Positions 25,990 to 37,540 of a DNA stretch of 64,000 nucleotides are shown here, piece by piece. The position numbers and the translations under genes were made by a program. Under the pieces are notes generated by a model, which was given only the letters and a program-made list of their open reading frames with translations, was not told the DNA's origin and ran no database searches. Numbering within the stretch: the stretch's first letter is position 1; every line of letters begins with the position of its first letter. The stretch is taken from positions 310,001 through 374,000 of the forward strand of contig CAVZAF010000005.1 of NCBI GenBank assembly GCA_963773315.1, written 5' to 3'. The stretch comes from DATKAS01 sp963773315 (GTDB lineage: Bacteria > Actinomycetota > Acidimicrobiia > Acidimicrobiales > DATKAS01).

Positions 25990-26117
25990 TTGGCAGACAT
26001 CGTGTTCGTCTCGTGACGCTGGCGTTCTTCGCGCTGTGCGTCGCGTACGTACGAGGGCTCGATCGCCTCGTCCGTCCGTCCGAGGAGGGCGAAGCGGCCC
26101 AGGAGGCGACGTCGTGA
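25990..26117 (+). CDS. Small membrane protein preceding kdpF (probable frameshift)
   Basis: The 3' part encodes VTLAFFALCVAYVRGLDRLVR, one transmembrane helix with a charged tail, and ends GTGA so that its stop overlaps the kdpF start. Short proteins of the form MADIxFVxxTxAFFALxxxYVRxCDR are common just before kdpF in actinobacteria. Here the matching start is TTG at 25990 (MADIVFVS), but its frame meets TGA unless one base is restored near 26013. The alternative is an unbroken frame from ATG at 25980 beginning MTRLGRHRVRLV. The first reading fits both the family and the indel pattern of the region. Confidence 0.55.
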
Positions 26118-26203
26118 CCGCCGACAACATCATCGCTTTGATCATCTCGGTGCTGCTGGCCCTGTACCTGGTCGCGGCACTGCTCTTCCCTGAGAGGTTC
26201 TGA
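26114..26203 (+). CDS. kdpF: KdpF, small subunit of the potassium-transporting ATPase
   Basis: A 29-residue single-helix membrane peptide, VTADNIIALIISVLLALYLV then AALLFPERF, the typical KdpF length and C-terminal (R/F)PERF signature. KdpF stabilises the KdpFABC complex. The GTG start overlaps the upstream stop (GTGA), and kdpA follows after four bases. The frame is intact, in contrast to kdpA, kdpB and kdpC. Confidence 0.85.
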   Translation: MTADNIIALIISVLLALYLVAALLFPERF

Positions 26204-26207
26204 TCCC

Positions 26208-27936
26208 ATGTCCGCCGCCAGCTGGCTCCAGCTCATCGTCTTCATCGTCGTCGTCGTCGTCACCGCCTACCCCATCGGCATCTACATGGCGAAGGTCTAC
26301 GGCGACGACGAGAAGGCGCCGGGCGATCGCTTCTTTCGGCCCATCGACAACGCGATCTACCAGATCTGCCGCATCGATCCGAAGCGCGAGCAGCGCTGGA
26401 CGATCTACGCGTACTCGCTGATCGCGTTCAGCATCTTCTCGTTCCTCGCGGTCTACGCGCTGCAGCGGTTCCAGGGCCACCTCCCGTTCAACCCGACCGA
26501 CGTCGGTGGCGTCGTTCCCCACCTGTCGTTCAACACCGCCATCAGCTTCATGACCAACACGAACTGGCAGAGCTACGGCGGCGAGGCGACGATGAGCCAC
26601 CTCACCCAGATGGTGGGGCTCGCGGTGCAGAACTTCGTCTCGGCGGCCGCCGGCATGGCGACGCTCGCTGCGCTGATCCGTGGGCTGTCCCGCCGCCGCG
26701 CGACGACGATCGGCAACTTCTGGGTCGACCTCGTCCGCTCGACGACTCGCATCCTGCTGCCCCTCGCGTTCGTGGTGGCGATCGTGCTCGTGAGCCAGGG
26801 CGTGATCCAGAACTTCCACGGGTTCACGACGGCGCACACGGTCGCAGGGCGCGACCGAGCAGCTCATCCCCGGGGGCCCGGTGGCCAGCCAGGTCGCCAT
26901 CAAGCAGCTGGGCACCAACGGCGGCGGCTTCTTCAACGTGAACTCCGCCCACCCGTTCGAGAACTCGACGCCGTTCAACAACTTCGTCGAGATGTGGGCG
27001 ATCCTCGTGCTCCCGTTCGCCTTCGCCTTCACCTTCGGCCGGATGGTGAAGGACAAGCGGCAGGGCTACGCGGTGTTCGCCGTCATGTTCATCGTCTGGT
27101 TCGGCGATGTCGATGATGGCGATGGTCTTCGAGGGGAACGGCAATCCCGCAGATCACCGACCGCAGGCAGCGCAACCAGGCCGTCACCGTCGACCCAGGC
27201 GGGCGGGAACATGGAGGGCAAGGAGGTCCGCTTCGGCTCCGCGGCGTCGGGCCTGTGGGCCGCGTCGACGACCGGCACGTCCAACGGCTCGGTCAACTCG
27301 ATGCACGACAGCTTCACGCCGCTCGGCGGCGCAGTGCCCCTCAGCCACATGATGCTCGGTGAGATCAGCCCCGGCGGCGTCGGCGTCGGTCTCAGCGGCC
27401 TGCTCGTCATGGCGATCTTGTCGGTCTTCATCGCCGGCCTCATGGTCGGCCGAACACCCGAGTACCTGGGCAAGAAGATCCAGGCACCCGAGATGAAGAT
27501 GGTCGCGCTCTACGTGCTCGCGATGCCGACTGCCGTACTCGGCTTCGCCGCCGCGTCGCTCTACGTGCCGTCGGTCCTCCACACGACGATCTGGAACCCG
27601 GGGCAGCACGGCTTCACCGAGATCCTCTACGCGTTCACGTCGGCCAGCGAACAACAACGGCTCGGCGTTCGCCGGGATCACCGCCGCGACCACGTGGATG
27701 GACACGACGCTCGGGCATCGCGATGCTCATCGGTCGGTTCTTCCTCGTGCTTCCCGGTGCTCGCCCTCGCCGGCGCGTTCGCCCGCAAGCGGGTCATGCC
27801 CGCCACCGCGGGCACCTTCCCCACGCACACCCCGCTCTTCGTCGGCCTCGTCATCGGCGTCGTCGTCATCGTGGGCGGGCTCACGTTCTTCCCGGCAATC
27901 GCGCTCGGCCCCCTCGTCGAGCAGCTCTCGTTCTAG
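26208..27936 (+). pseudogene. kdpA: KdpA potassium-binding subunit, interrupted by seven +1 frame changes
   Basis: KdpA forms the selective K+ channel part of the high-affinity pump. The N-terminal 200 residues are intact (MSAASWLQLIVFIVVVVVTA; then AISFMTNTNWQSYGGE, a selectivity-loop region). Further selectivity segments QLGTNGGGFFNVNSAHPFEN and LYAFTSASNNNGSAFAG are readable after frame correction. Breaks lie near 26847, 27103, 27149, 27201, 27649, 27714 and 27756. Each fits one extra base, in each case G, inserted after a complete codon; between them the protein sequence is well conserved and has no in-frame nonsense change. As written the gene cannot make KdpA. Sequencing error is as likely as decay. 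Confidence 0.85.
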
Positions 27937-27945
27937 GAGCACCCG

Positions 27946-30019
<2,074 letters not shown>

Positions 30020-30020
<1 letters not shown>

Positions 30021-30778
30021 TGCGTCGCCAACTGCTTCCCGCTCTCGTCATGATGATCGTGTTCACGGTGCTTGCTCGGCCTCGTCTATCCACTTGTCGT
30101 CACTGGCATCGCGGTCCTGGGGTTCAACGACAAGGCCGAGGGCTCGCTGGTGAAGGTCGACGGCCAGGTGGTCGGCTCGCGCTGGATCGGCCAGGTGTTC
30201 ACCGACCCGAAGTACTTCCACTCGCGCCCGTCCGCCGACGGCTACGTGCCGGGCGCGCAAGGCGGCGGCGTGTACTCCTACGGGTCGAACTACGGCCCGC
30301 TGAACCCCGCGCTCATCGGCAACGTGCCGGGCGTCAACATCGACCGGACAAGACGAACCAGTTCGCGACGCCTGACGATCCGTACCTGTGTGCCCGTGGA
30401 GACGACCGACAACAGCGGCAACCCCGTCACCGACGACGACGGCAACCCGGTGTACGAGAAGAACGCCGACGGCACCTACGTCTGCAACACCGACACCGTG
30501 CCCCAGCGCGTGCTCGCGTATCGCGCGGAGAACGGGCTCGCCGGCGGACGTCAAGGTCCCGGTCGATGCGGTCACGTGCCTCTGGGTCGGGACTCGACCC
30601 CGAGATCAGCGTGGCGAACGCTCGCCTTCAGGCACCCCGCGTGGCCAAGGAGCGCGGCATGTCGGTCGACGACGTGTTGAAGCTGGTCGACGAGCACACC
30701 GATAGCCGAGGTCTTGGGTTCCTGGGCGAGCCAGGGGTCAACGTCCTCGAGCTGAACGTGGCTCTCGACCAGGGGTGA
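30020..30778 (+). pseudogene. kdpC: KdpC subunit, interrupted by about five frame changes
   Basis: KdpC is the membrane-anchored periplasmic subunit of the Kdp pump. The start MRRQLLPALVMMIVFTVL is followed, after a +1 change near 30074, by LVYPLVVTGIAVLGFNDKAE and the KdpC core SRWIGQVFTDPKYFHSRPSA. The C-terminal block SGLDPEISVANARLQAPRVA, then LVDEHTDSRGLGFLGEPGVN, is typical. Changes near 30346 and 30388 look like losses of one and two bases; those near 30543 and 30577 like single insertions. An insert of about 40 residues (ETTDNSGNPVTDDDGNPVYE and flanks), acidic and Asn-rich, lies between the conserved blocks, as seen in several actinobacterial KdpC proteins. Confidence 0.83.
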
Positions 30779-30794
30779 CGGCAGAGCGCTCCAC

Positions 30795-33308
30795 ATGGCG
30801 CGTGGTGAGCTCCGGATCTACATAGGCGCTGCGCCGGGCGTCGGCAAGACCATCGCGATGCTGGGCGAAGGGCGACGCCGCCATGAGCGAGGCACCGATG
30901 TCGTGGTCGGGTTCGTCGAGACCCATGGTCGCCCGTTGACACAGCAGGCGATCGGCGATCTCGAGGTCATCCCTCGAAAGCAGATCAGCTATCGCGGAGC
31001 CGTCTTCGAGGAGATGGACACCGATGCCGTGCTGGCCCGCGCGCCTCAGGTGGCTCTCGTCGACGAGCTCGCACACACCGACGTCCCGGGCAGCCGGAAC
31101 GAGAAGCGATGGCAGGACATCGAGGAGCTGCTGGCCGCCGGGATCACCGTGATCTCGACAGTCAATGTCCAGCACCTCGAGTCGCTCAACGACGTCGTCG
31201 AGCGCATCACCGGCGTGGTTCAGCGAGAGACCGTCCCTGACGCCGTCGTTCGGGGCGCAGACCAGATCGAGCTCGTCGACATGTCGCCCGAGGCCCTGCG
31301 GCGACGGATGGCGCACGGGAACATCTACGCCGCAGAGAAGGTCGACGCCGCGCTCGCTCACTACTTCCGCGTCGGCAACCTCGCCGCGCTGCGCGAGCTC
31401 GCGTTGCTCTGGCTCGCGGACCGGGTCGACGAAGGCCTCTCGGAGTACCGGGAGCGACACAGCATCAGCGAGACCTGGGAGACCCGGGAGCGGGTCGTGG
31501 TCGCCCTGACAGGAGCGCCGGGAGGAGAGCTGCTCATCAGGCGGGGTGCCCGCATGGCAGCGAGAACCCACGCCGACCTCGTGGGCGTTCACGTGCGCAC
31601 ATCGGACGGGCTCGACGCCGGACGCCAAGACCTCCTCGACCGCCACCGCGCGCTTCTCGAGCAGCTCGGTGGCCGCTACGCGGAGGTGACGGGAACCGAC
31701 ATCGCCGACGCCCTCGTGGGGTTCGCGAAGGCCGAGAACGCGACACAGCTGCTGCTGGGTGCTTCGAAGCGATCACGTTGGGCCGAGCTGATGCAGGGCT
31801 CGGTCATCAACCGCGCGATCCGACGATCAGGCCGGATCGATGTGCACGTCATCTCCACCGACGCACCAGCACGCGCGGCGCGTGGTGCATCGCGTGCCCC
31901 GCGAGAGCCGAGCGCGCCGAGGTCGGCACGCGCGAGGACGATCGCGTGGGCGCTCGCTCTCGGCGGCGTGCCGCTGTTCGCGCTCCTCCTCTTGCCGTTC
32001 AAAGACGCGATCGGCGTGCCGGGGATGCTGCTGCTCCTCCTCCTGCTGCCGGTGGCGATCGCGATGTTGGGTGGGTTGGTGCCCGCGCTCGTGGGCTCCG
32101 GGGTCGCGTATCTGTGCGCCGACTGGTTCTACATCGCGCCGACCCACAGCTTGCGCTTCGCACGAGCGGGGGACGCACTCGCCCTCGTGGTCTTCGTCGC
32201 CGTATCGGCTCTCGTCAGCGGCCTCGTGGACCGGCTGGCGAGGCACTCCGCGCAGCTTGCCCGGAGTCAGGCAGAGAGCGAGGCGCTGGCCGAGCTCGCG
32301 TCCGGCACCGCGTTGCTCGACGACGACTCGCTGCACCGCCTCGTCACCGAGCTCCGCGTCGCACTCGCACTCGAATCGGTCACGGTGCTGGCGCCCACGT
32401 CCGAGGGCTGGCGCGTCGAGGCGTCGTCGGGCGAAGTGGTCCCGGTCACGCCCGACGGTGCCACGTACTCAGCAGAGCTCGCGAGCGGCAGCGTCCTCGT
32501 GGTGAAGGGGCCCTCGTTGCCAGCGGACGATCGTCGGTTGCTCTCGGCGTTCGTGGCCCACCTGCGTCTCGCCCAGGACACACTCCGGCTCCAGGCCGCT
32601 GCGCTGGAAGCGAGCACGCTCGCAGAAGGCAACCGGGTGCGAGAGGCACTGCTCGCTGCCGTCTCGCACGACCTGCGAGGACCTCTGGCGAACATCAAGG
32701 CGGCGGCGTCGAGCCTCCTCAGCGACGACGTGGAGTGGCCGCCGGAGGAGGTGCATTCGTTCTGCACGACGATCGACGCGGAGGCCGATCGGCTGAACGC
32801 GGTGGTCTCGAACCTGCTCGACATGGGGCGCCTCCAAGCCGGCATGGTCGGTGTGCGACTCCAACCCACCGTCGTCGAGGAGGTGATCTACGCGGCACTC
32901 GCGAGCTTGTCGGTCGACGTGTCGAGCGTGCAGCTCGACGTGGCGGACGACCTTCCGTCGGTCTTGGCTGATCCCGCCCTCCTCGAGCGCGCCGTCGCGA
33001 ACGTCATCCTGAACGCGCTCAGCTGGGCGCCAGACGGCTCGATCGTGCGAGTCGAGGCCGGCGTCGTGGGGGGTGAGGTCGACATCCGTGCGATCGACCG
33101 TGGAGCAGGCATCCCTCGTGACCAACGAGATGCTGTCTTCCGCCCGTTTCAGAGACTTGGGGATGGCGGCCATCTGCCGTACGAGGGCATCGGCCTGGGA
33201 CTCGCCGTGACCAAGGGCTTCGTCGACGCCATGGGCGGTGAGATTCACATCGACGACACTCCTGGCGGGGGGACTACGGTCACGATCACCGTGCCGGTGA
33301 CAAGGTGA
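30795..33308 (+). CDS. kdpD: KdpD sensor histidine kinase (downstream copy, intact)
   Basis: Complete 837-residue KdpD encoded 16 bp after kdpC. Walker A GAAPGVGKT spans residues 11-19; VDELAHTDVPGSRNEKRWQD and NVQHLESLNDVV mark the KdpD domain; a universal-stress domain follows (LLLGASKRSRWAEL). After the membrane segments comes the H-box AAVSHDLRGPLANIKAAA, with Gly in place of the common Thr after Arg, then an N-box (ERAVANVILNALSWAP) and G-boxes (DRGAGIPRDQRD, GIGLGLAVTKGFVD). It is clearly a paralogue of the divergent upstream kdpD but differs throughout, so it is not a recent duplication. It has no frameshift although it adjoins the broken kdpABC. Confidence 0.95.
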   Translation: MARGELRIYIGAAPGVGKTIAMLGEGRRRHERGTDVVVGFVETHGRPLTQQAIGDLEVIPRKQISYRGAVFEEMDTDAVLARAPQVALVDELAHTDVPGSRNEKRWQDIEELLAAGITVISTVNVQHLESLNDVVERITGVVQRETVPDAVVRGADQIELVDMSPEALRRRMAHGNIYAAEKVDAALAHYFRVGNLAALRELALLWLADRVDEGLSEYRERHSISETWETRERVVVALTGAPGGELLIRRGARMAARTHADLVGVHVRTSDGLDAGRQDLLDRHRALLEQLGGRYAEVTGTDIADALVGFAKAENATQLLLGASKRSRWAELMQGSVINRAIRRSGRIDVHVISTDAPARAARGASRAPREPSAPRSARARTIAWALALGGVPLFALLLLPFKDAIGVPGMLLLLLLLPVAIAMLGGLVPALVGSGVAYLCADWFYIAPTHSLRFARAGDALALVVFVAVSALVSGLVDRLARHSAQLARSQAESEALAELASGTALLDDDSLHRLVTELRVALALESVTVLAPTSEGWRVEASSGEVVPVTPDGATYSAELASGSVLVVKGPSLPADDRRLLSAFVAHLRLAQDTLRLQAAALEASTLAEGNRVREALLAAVSHDLRGPLANIKAAASSLLSDDVEWPPEEVHSFCTTIDAEADRLNAVVSNLLDMGRLQAGMVGVRLQPTVVEEVIYAALASLSVDVSSVQLDVADDLPSVLADPALLERAVANVILNALSWAPDGSIVRVEAGVVGGEVDIRAIDRGAGIPRDQRDAVFRPFQRLGDGGHLPYEGIGLGLAVTKGFVDAMGGEIHIDDTPGGGTTVTITVPVTR

Positions 33309-34015
33309 GCCGTGTCCTCGTGGTCGACGACGACCCGCGGATCCTGAGGACGCTCGAGGTCAACCTGCGCGCTCGCGGGTACGAGGTCGATCTGGCCCGC
33401 ACGGGAGAGGGCGCGCTTGAAGCTGCCGCCCGTCGGCATCCTGACGTCGTCATCTTGGACCTCGGGCTCCCGACGATGGACGGTCTCGACGTCGTGCGGG
33501 GCCTACGAGGCTGGACCTCGGTGCCGATCGTCGTGCTGTCGGGTCGCGGCACCGAGTCAGCGAAGGTCGAAGCACTCGACCTCGGCGCGGACGACTACGT
33601 GACGAAGCCGTTCGGCATGGACGAGCTCTTCGCTCGATTGAGGGCCGCGGTGCGAAGAGCGGTCCTCCCGGAGGGGCGGACCGTCCTCACGACGCCCGAC
33701 TTCACGATCGACTTCGTGGCCAAGCAGGTCCGCCGGGGGGACACCGTCATCCGGCTGACTCCCACCCAGTGGCACATCGTCGAAGTGCTCGTGCGGAACG
33801 CCGGGAAACTCGTGACGTACGAGCAGGTGCTCCACGAGGTCTGGGGTCCCACGTACGGCAAGGAGACCAACTACCTGCGCGTCTTCATGACCCAGATCCG
33901 GCACAAGCTCGAGCCTGTGCCCTCGCATCCGACCTACTTCGTCACCGAGCCCGGCATCGGCTTTCGGTTCGACATGCCGGAAGAGACGGACGCCGCGAAC
34001 GCCGGTGGAGATTGA
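33305..34015 (+). CDS. kdpE: KdpE response regulator (downstream copy)
   Basis: OmpR-type regulator of 236 residues whose GTG start overlaps the kdpD stop (GTGA). Receiver: VLVVDDDPRI, phospho-acceptor Asp52 in VVILDLGLPTMDG, YVTKPFGMDELFAR. DNA-binding domain: IRLTPTQWHIVEVLVRNAGK and ETNYLRVFMTQIRHKLEPVP, close to the upstream copy, so both may recognise similar sites. Together with the preceding KdpD it forms a second complete Kdp two-component system in the same locus. Confidence 0.93.
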   Translation: MSRVLVVDDDPRILRTLEVNLRARGYEVDLARTGEGALEAAARRHPDVVILDLGLPTMDGLDVVRGLRGWTSVPIVVLSGRGTESAKVEALDLGADDYVTKPFGMDELFARLRAAVRRAVLPEGRTVLTTPDFTIDFVAKQVRRGDTVIRLTPTQWHIVEVLVRNAGKLVTYEQVLHEVWGPTYGKETNYLRVFMTQIRHKLEPVPSHPTYFVTEPGIGFRFDMPEETDAANAGGD

Positions 34016-34028
34016 GCAGCTGCGGCCG

Positions 34029-34751
34029 TCAGGCGGCCGCAGGCTCCGCAGCAAGGGCGAGACCGAGTGTCTGTGCCATGGCGACCGCGACCTTTCGACT
34101 CCCGGCGCTCGTGACCCGGCCCTCGATCGGGATGGCCTCGAGGTAGCCGAACAGCTGGTCTCCCCATATGACCGGCACCGCCACTCCCTCGACAGGCAGG
34201 ACGACGTCGCCCGCTTGACGCGCCGTCTCACTCAGGCGGAGATGTCCTGAGTCGTCGAGCTGCGCCAGCGTCGACGTGCCACGGGTGAACCAGCAGTCCT
34301 GTAGCTGGAGCAATCGCAAGAGCTCCGCGCGCACCGACAGCTCGACGTCCTCGGCGCATCCCTCACCCGCGACATGGAGCACCCGGAGGAGGGCGTTCGA
34401 GTCTGACACCGGCGCCGGCACTCGACCTCCGTCCCACCGCGCGCTCGACCCGACGGCGAGGCCGACCACGAGGAGCACGAGCGTCGTCAAGATGTCGTTG
34501 CCATCGGCGATCTTGAGGGACAGGTACGGCTGCGTGAAGAAGAAGTCGAACCCCACCGCGGCCATCAGCGCTGCGGCGATTCCGCCTGCGCGCCCAGCGA
34601 GGACGCCCCCGGCAACCACCGTCAGGGCGAGAAGCAAGGCGATGACCTCGGTGGCCACGTGGCCTCGGAGCGGCACGAGCGCCATGGCGGTGCCGAGGGT
34701 GATCAGCATCGCCAACGGGACCAGTAGCTGTAGGTCGCGTCGCGGGAACAT
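34029..34751 (-). CDS. Stand-alone DUF4118 (KdpD-type membrane sensor) protein without kinase domain
   Basis: Protein of 240 residues. Residues 10-105 hold the four-helix DUF4118 unit that KdpD uses in the membrane (LVPLAMLITLGTAMALVPL, ATEVIALLLALTVVAGGVLA, AAVGFDFFFTQPYLSLKIAD, ILTTLVLLVVGLAVGS). The rest is a GAF-like cytoplasmic part with no H-box or ATPase motifs. It is convergent with the second kdpE. It could sense the same cue as KdpD and modulate either kinase by hetero-association, but that is inference. ATG with paired 11-bp repeats 41 bp upstream. Confidence 0.75.
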   Translation of the reverse strand: MFPRRDLQLLVPLAMLITLGTAMALVPLRGHVATEVIALLLALTVVAGGVLAGRAGGIAAALMAAVGFDFFFTQPYLSLKIADGNDILTTLVLLVVGLAVGSSARWDGGRVPAPVSDSNALLRVLHVAGEGCAEDVELSVRAELLRLLQLQDCWFTRGTSTLAQLDDSGHLRLSETARQAGDVVLPVEGVAVPVIWGDQLFGYLEAIPIEGRVTSAGSRKVAVAMAQTLGLALAAEPAAA

Positions 34752-34791
34752 GCACCAGATCTACCGACCCGAGGGCCGGCGGAGAAGGAGC

Positions 34792-34810
34792 CTTACGCGT
34801 TTCCTACGCG
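34792..34810. promoter_or_regulatory. Paired 8-bp direct repeat upstream of the DUF4118 gene
   Basis: CTTACGCG and CCTACGCG start exactly 11 bp apart, 41 bp upstream of the DUF4118 start codon. The period and distance match the GCTAAG repeats before kdpD, although the motif is only partly similar and lies in the opposite orientation relative to the gene. A shared OmpR-family regulator, possibly KdpE, is a testable suggestion. Confidence 0.35.
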
Positions 34811-34840
34811 CATGGCCATGGAACTCACGCGCTGTTGACG

Positions 34841-35190
34841 TCAGCCTGCGTCGCCGACCTCGGCGATGTCGAAGCCGAATGCCTCGGTCAGCCCGCACAG
34901 CTCGAACGTGCGGCGGGCCGCGTCGGACGCGTGCACGACGCGGATCGAGCCGCACCCTTCCTTCACGACCTCGCGCGTGGATCTTCAGCATGCAGCGCGA
35001 TCCCGCTCGAGTCGATGAACTCGAGCGTCGACAGGTCGAACACCACGTCGGTCGGCGCGGTCGCCAAGAACGCCTCGACCTCTGGCGTCACTGCGCGCAC
35101 CGTGAGGATGTCGAGGTCGCCAGACAAGGCAACGAACATCGAGCGCTCGCCAGCCGTGACGACGAACGCATTCGTCTGCGGCGCATCCAC
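34841..35190 (-). CDS. STAS-domain anti-sigma factor antagonist (two frameshifts)
   Basis: Small SpoIIAA/RsbV-type protein. The frame from GTG reads MDAPQTNAFVVTAGERSMFV, ALSGDLDILTVRAVTPEVEA and FDLSTLEFIDSSGIALH; the DSSG motif contains the Ser normally phosphorylated by a partner anti-sigma kinase. The remainder (KEGCGSIRVVHASDAARRTF, then ELCGLTEAFGFDIAEVGDAG) is in other frames; breaks near 34990 and 34970 each fit one extra base. It lies 13 bp downstream of the phosphotransferase gene. A HATPase protein of the matching anti-sigma type is encoded 5 kb away. Confidence 0.75.
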
Positions 35191-35203
35191 CGCGGACAGA
35201 CTC

Positions 35204-36133
35204 TCACGTTGCGATGCGATGCGCGACCTCTAGGAACGGCAAGCCGTACGGATCACCCAGGCGCAGGAGGAACAGCCCTGTGGACACCCGTTCGGCGTGG
35301 GCCCACTCCCAGATGGCTTGCGCGTCGACGCCCGTAGATTCTTGAAGGCGCGCGCACCAAGATCGCAGCATCGTGCTCGCATCGCCCGCAAGGAGCTCCT
35401 GGTTCCAATGGCGGAGCGGGATCGCAAGGTCGTGCGCGGGCTCTGACCACATGCCGTCGGGATCGATGAGCTTGAACCCACCCGACAACGACTCGAGCAC
35501 GTTCCACGGATGGGCGTCGCCGTGGATCGCGACCGCCGTGTCCTCGTCGAAGGCTGTGCGCCGACGGCGGGCGTACTCCTGAGCAAGCCGCACGGCGGGC
35601 TCGGGACACGGCCGACCGAGCAGGTCCCACGTCGCGCCGATCGACTGTTCCAACGACTCGGCCTGCTCGGCGCCTGTTCGCCAGAGGGACGGCGTCTCCG
35701 GTCGTTGCCAGCCTTGCGCCACGGTCGCCGCGATGGCGTCGATCTGGGCCTCGATCGGCAGCCCGACGTCGTGGATCGGTCGAACCAAGCGCTCGAGGAG
35801 CATCGCTCGACGACCTTCGTCGAACTGCAGGAGGTCCACGTATCCGCGTCCTTGCCCCAGCCGCACGGCTTGGAGCTCCTGCGCGAACTTGCCGTTTCCG
35901 TCGAGCCCGTCTGGCATCGCGAGCTTGAGCACGGCGGGCGCGCCGTCGGCGGTGGTGACGCTCACGACGTAGGCCGCGCTGCCGGCGCGGAACGGCGGGC
36001 CGACCGCGATCCCCCACCGCTCCTCGAACACCGCGAGGGAATCCGCCAGCGAGGCCATCCACCGCTCGCCCTCGCCGCCGAGCGCGACGGCCTTGCGCTG
36101 CACGAGCTCGGGGATCTCGATCGGCACGGCCAT
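35204..36133 (-). CDS. APH(6)/StrB-like aminoglycoside or hydroxyurea phosphotransferase
   Basis: Kinase-fold antibiotic-modifying enzyme of 309 residues. The catalytic loop is IHGDAHPWNVL and the metal-binding segment KLIDPDGMWSEPAHDLA; the N-terminal lobe has APAVLKLAMPD, and residues 65-95 match the streptomycin 6-phosphotransferase pattern (QELQAVRLGQGRGYVDLLQF). The ATG giving MAVPIEIPELVQRKAVALGG was chosen because upstream sequence has no similarity and would overlap the divergent gene. Chromosomal members of this family are common in soil actinobacteria and may act on other small alcohols; resistance is not proven. It is divergent from the acyl-CoA dehydrogenase gene. Confidence 0.83.
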   Translation of the reverse strand: MAVPIEIPELVQRKAVALGGEGERWMASLADSLAVFEERWGIAVGPPFRAGSAAYVVSVTTADGAPAVLKLAMPDGLDGNGKFAQELQAVRLGQGRGYVDLLQFDEGRRAMLLERLVRPIHDVGLPIEAQIDAIAATVAQGWQRPETPSLWRTGAEQAESLEQSIGATWDLLGRPCPEPAVRLAQEYARRRRTAFDEDTAVAIHGDAHPWNVLESLSGGFKLIDPDGMWSEPAHDLAIPLRHWNQELLAGDASTMLRSWCARLQESTGVDAQAIWEWAHAERVSTGLFLLRLGDPYGLPFLEVAHRIAT

Positions 36134-36198
36134 CGGGTGGAGTCTCGCAACCCCCGTATGCTCGCTGCTGACAATCGTGAGACTTCCAGGGGGACGAC

Positions 36199-37479
36199 AT
36201 GGCGTGGGACTTCTCGACCGAACCGGAGTTCCAGAAGAAGCTCGACTGGGTCGAGGAGTTCTGTCGTGAGGAGATCGAGCCTCTCGACCTCGTGTTCCCG
36301 TACGCGGTGCGATCGCCAGATCCGCGCGTTCGTGCACTCGTCAAGCCGCTCCAGGACGAGATCAAGGCGCAGGGCCTCTGGGCGATCTTCCTCGACGAGG
36401 AGCTGGGCGGGCCCGGCTACGGGCAGCTGAAGCTCGGCCTGCTCAACGAGATCCTCGGCCGCTACGGCTCGGCGCCGCAGATGTTCGGCGCGGCGGCACC
36501 CGACACCGGGAACATGGAGATCCTGGCCGCGTACGGCACCGAGGAGCAGAAGCAACGCTGGCTCGTCCCGATGCTCAACCAGGAGATGTGGTCTGCCTAC
36601 TCGATGACCGAGCCGCAGGGCGGCTCAGACCCGAACCTCTTCAAGACGCATGCAGTCCGTGACGGCGACGAGTGGGTGATCAACGGCGAGAAGTGGTTCA
36701 CGAGCGCGGGCCGGGTTGCAGACCTGCTCTTCGTGATGTGCACGAACGGCATGTTCATCGTTCCCCGCAAGACGCCAGGCGTCGAGATCATGCCCGAGCC
36801 GCGCAACCACAACCACATCATCTACAACGACGTGCGCGTGCCGCTCGACCACCTCCTCGGCCCCGAAGACGGCGCGAAGGTGCTCGCGCAGCGTCGGCTC
36901 GGCGGCGGTCGCATCCACCACGCGATGCGCACCATCGCGCAGTGCAAGCTCGCCTTCGACATGATGTGCGAGCGCGCGCTGAGCCGCGAGTCGCACGGCA
37001 AGGTCATCGCCGACCATCAGATGGTGCAGGAGAAGATCGCGGACAGCTACGCGTCGATCCGCATGCTCCGCTTGTTCGTGCTCGAGACCGCGTGGAAGAT
37101 CGACAACACGAGCACCGCAGAGACGCGCACCGACATCGCCGCGGTGAAGTACACGATGGCGAAGGTCCTGCGAGAGGTGTCGTTCAACGCGCTCCACATC
37201 CTCGGCTCGCTCGGCACGACGAACCTCACTCCGCTGCAGGCGATGTACGCGGGCGCGCCCACGATGGGCATCGCCGACGGCGTGGACGAGGTGCACAAGG
37301 CAACGGTCGCCCGCAACGTGCTCAAGTCGTACCGGCCGCACGAGGGCTACTGGCCGACCGAGTACTACCCGGCCAAGCGAGCCAAGGCCCGCGAGAAGTT
37401 CGAGCCGCTCTTCGAGAAGCAGCCCGAGATGCGCGAGCTCGCCGACCAATACGCCAAGTACCTGGCCGCCCGCGGCTAG
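36199..37479 (+). CDS. Acyl-CoA dehydrogenase
   Basis: FAD-dependent alpha,beta-dehydrogenase of acyl-CoA thioesters, 426 residues, with ATG preceded by GGGGG. Motifs present: AYSMTEPQGGSDPNLFKTHA (flavin and substrate loop), WVINGEKWFTSAG, GGGRIHHAMRTIAQCKLAFD and LHILGSLGTTNLTPLQAMYA, with TMGIADGVDEVHKATVARNV at the end. It resembles the long ACAD10/11-like or FadE-type cytoplasmic enzymes. Asp in GIADGVDEVH sits where many family members carry the Glu/Asp base region, but the base cannot be assigned with certainty. It is a single gene followed 61 bp later by a cupin; the chain length of the substrate is unknown. Confidence 0.92.
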   Translation: MAWDFSTEPEFQKKLDWVEEFCREEIEPLDLVFPYAVRSPDPRVRALVKPLQDEIKAQGLWAIFLDEELGGPGYGQLKLGLLNEILGRYGSAPQMFGAAAPDTGNMEILAAYGTEEQKQRWLVPMLNQEMWSAYSMTEPQGGSDPNLFKTHAVRDGDEWVINGEKWFTSAGRVADLLFVMCTNGMFIVPRKTPGVEIMPEPRNHNHIIYNDVRVPLDHLLGPEDGAKVLAQRRLGGGRIHHAMRTIAQCKLAFDMMCERALSRESHGKVIADHQMVQEKIADSYASIRMLRLFVLETAWKIDNTSTAETRTDIAAVKYTMAKVLREVSFNALHILGSLGTTNLTPLQAMYAGAPTMGIADGVDEVHKATVARNVLKSYRPHEGYWPTEYYPAKRAKAREKFEPLFEKQPEMRELADQYAKYLAARG

Positions 37480-37540
37480 CCGCTGGTTTTCTTGGCGTGC
37501 TGCGCGCATCTTGCGCGGAATTCACCAAGAGAATGGGGGC

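Noticed and set aside
37490..37530. Inverted repeat TCTTGG...CCAAGA before the cupin gene as an operator or terminator
   Set aside because: Only six paired bases across a 29-bp loop and no T-run; too weak to report as a site.
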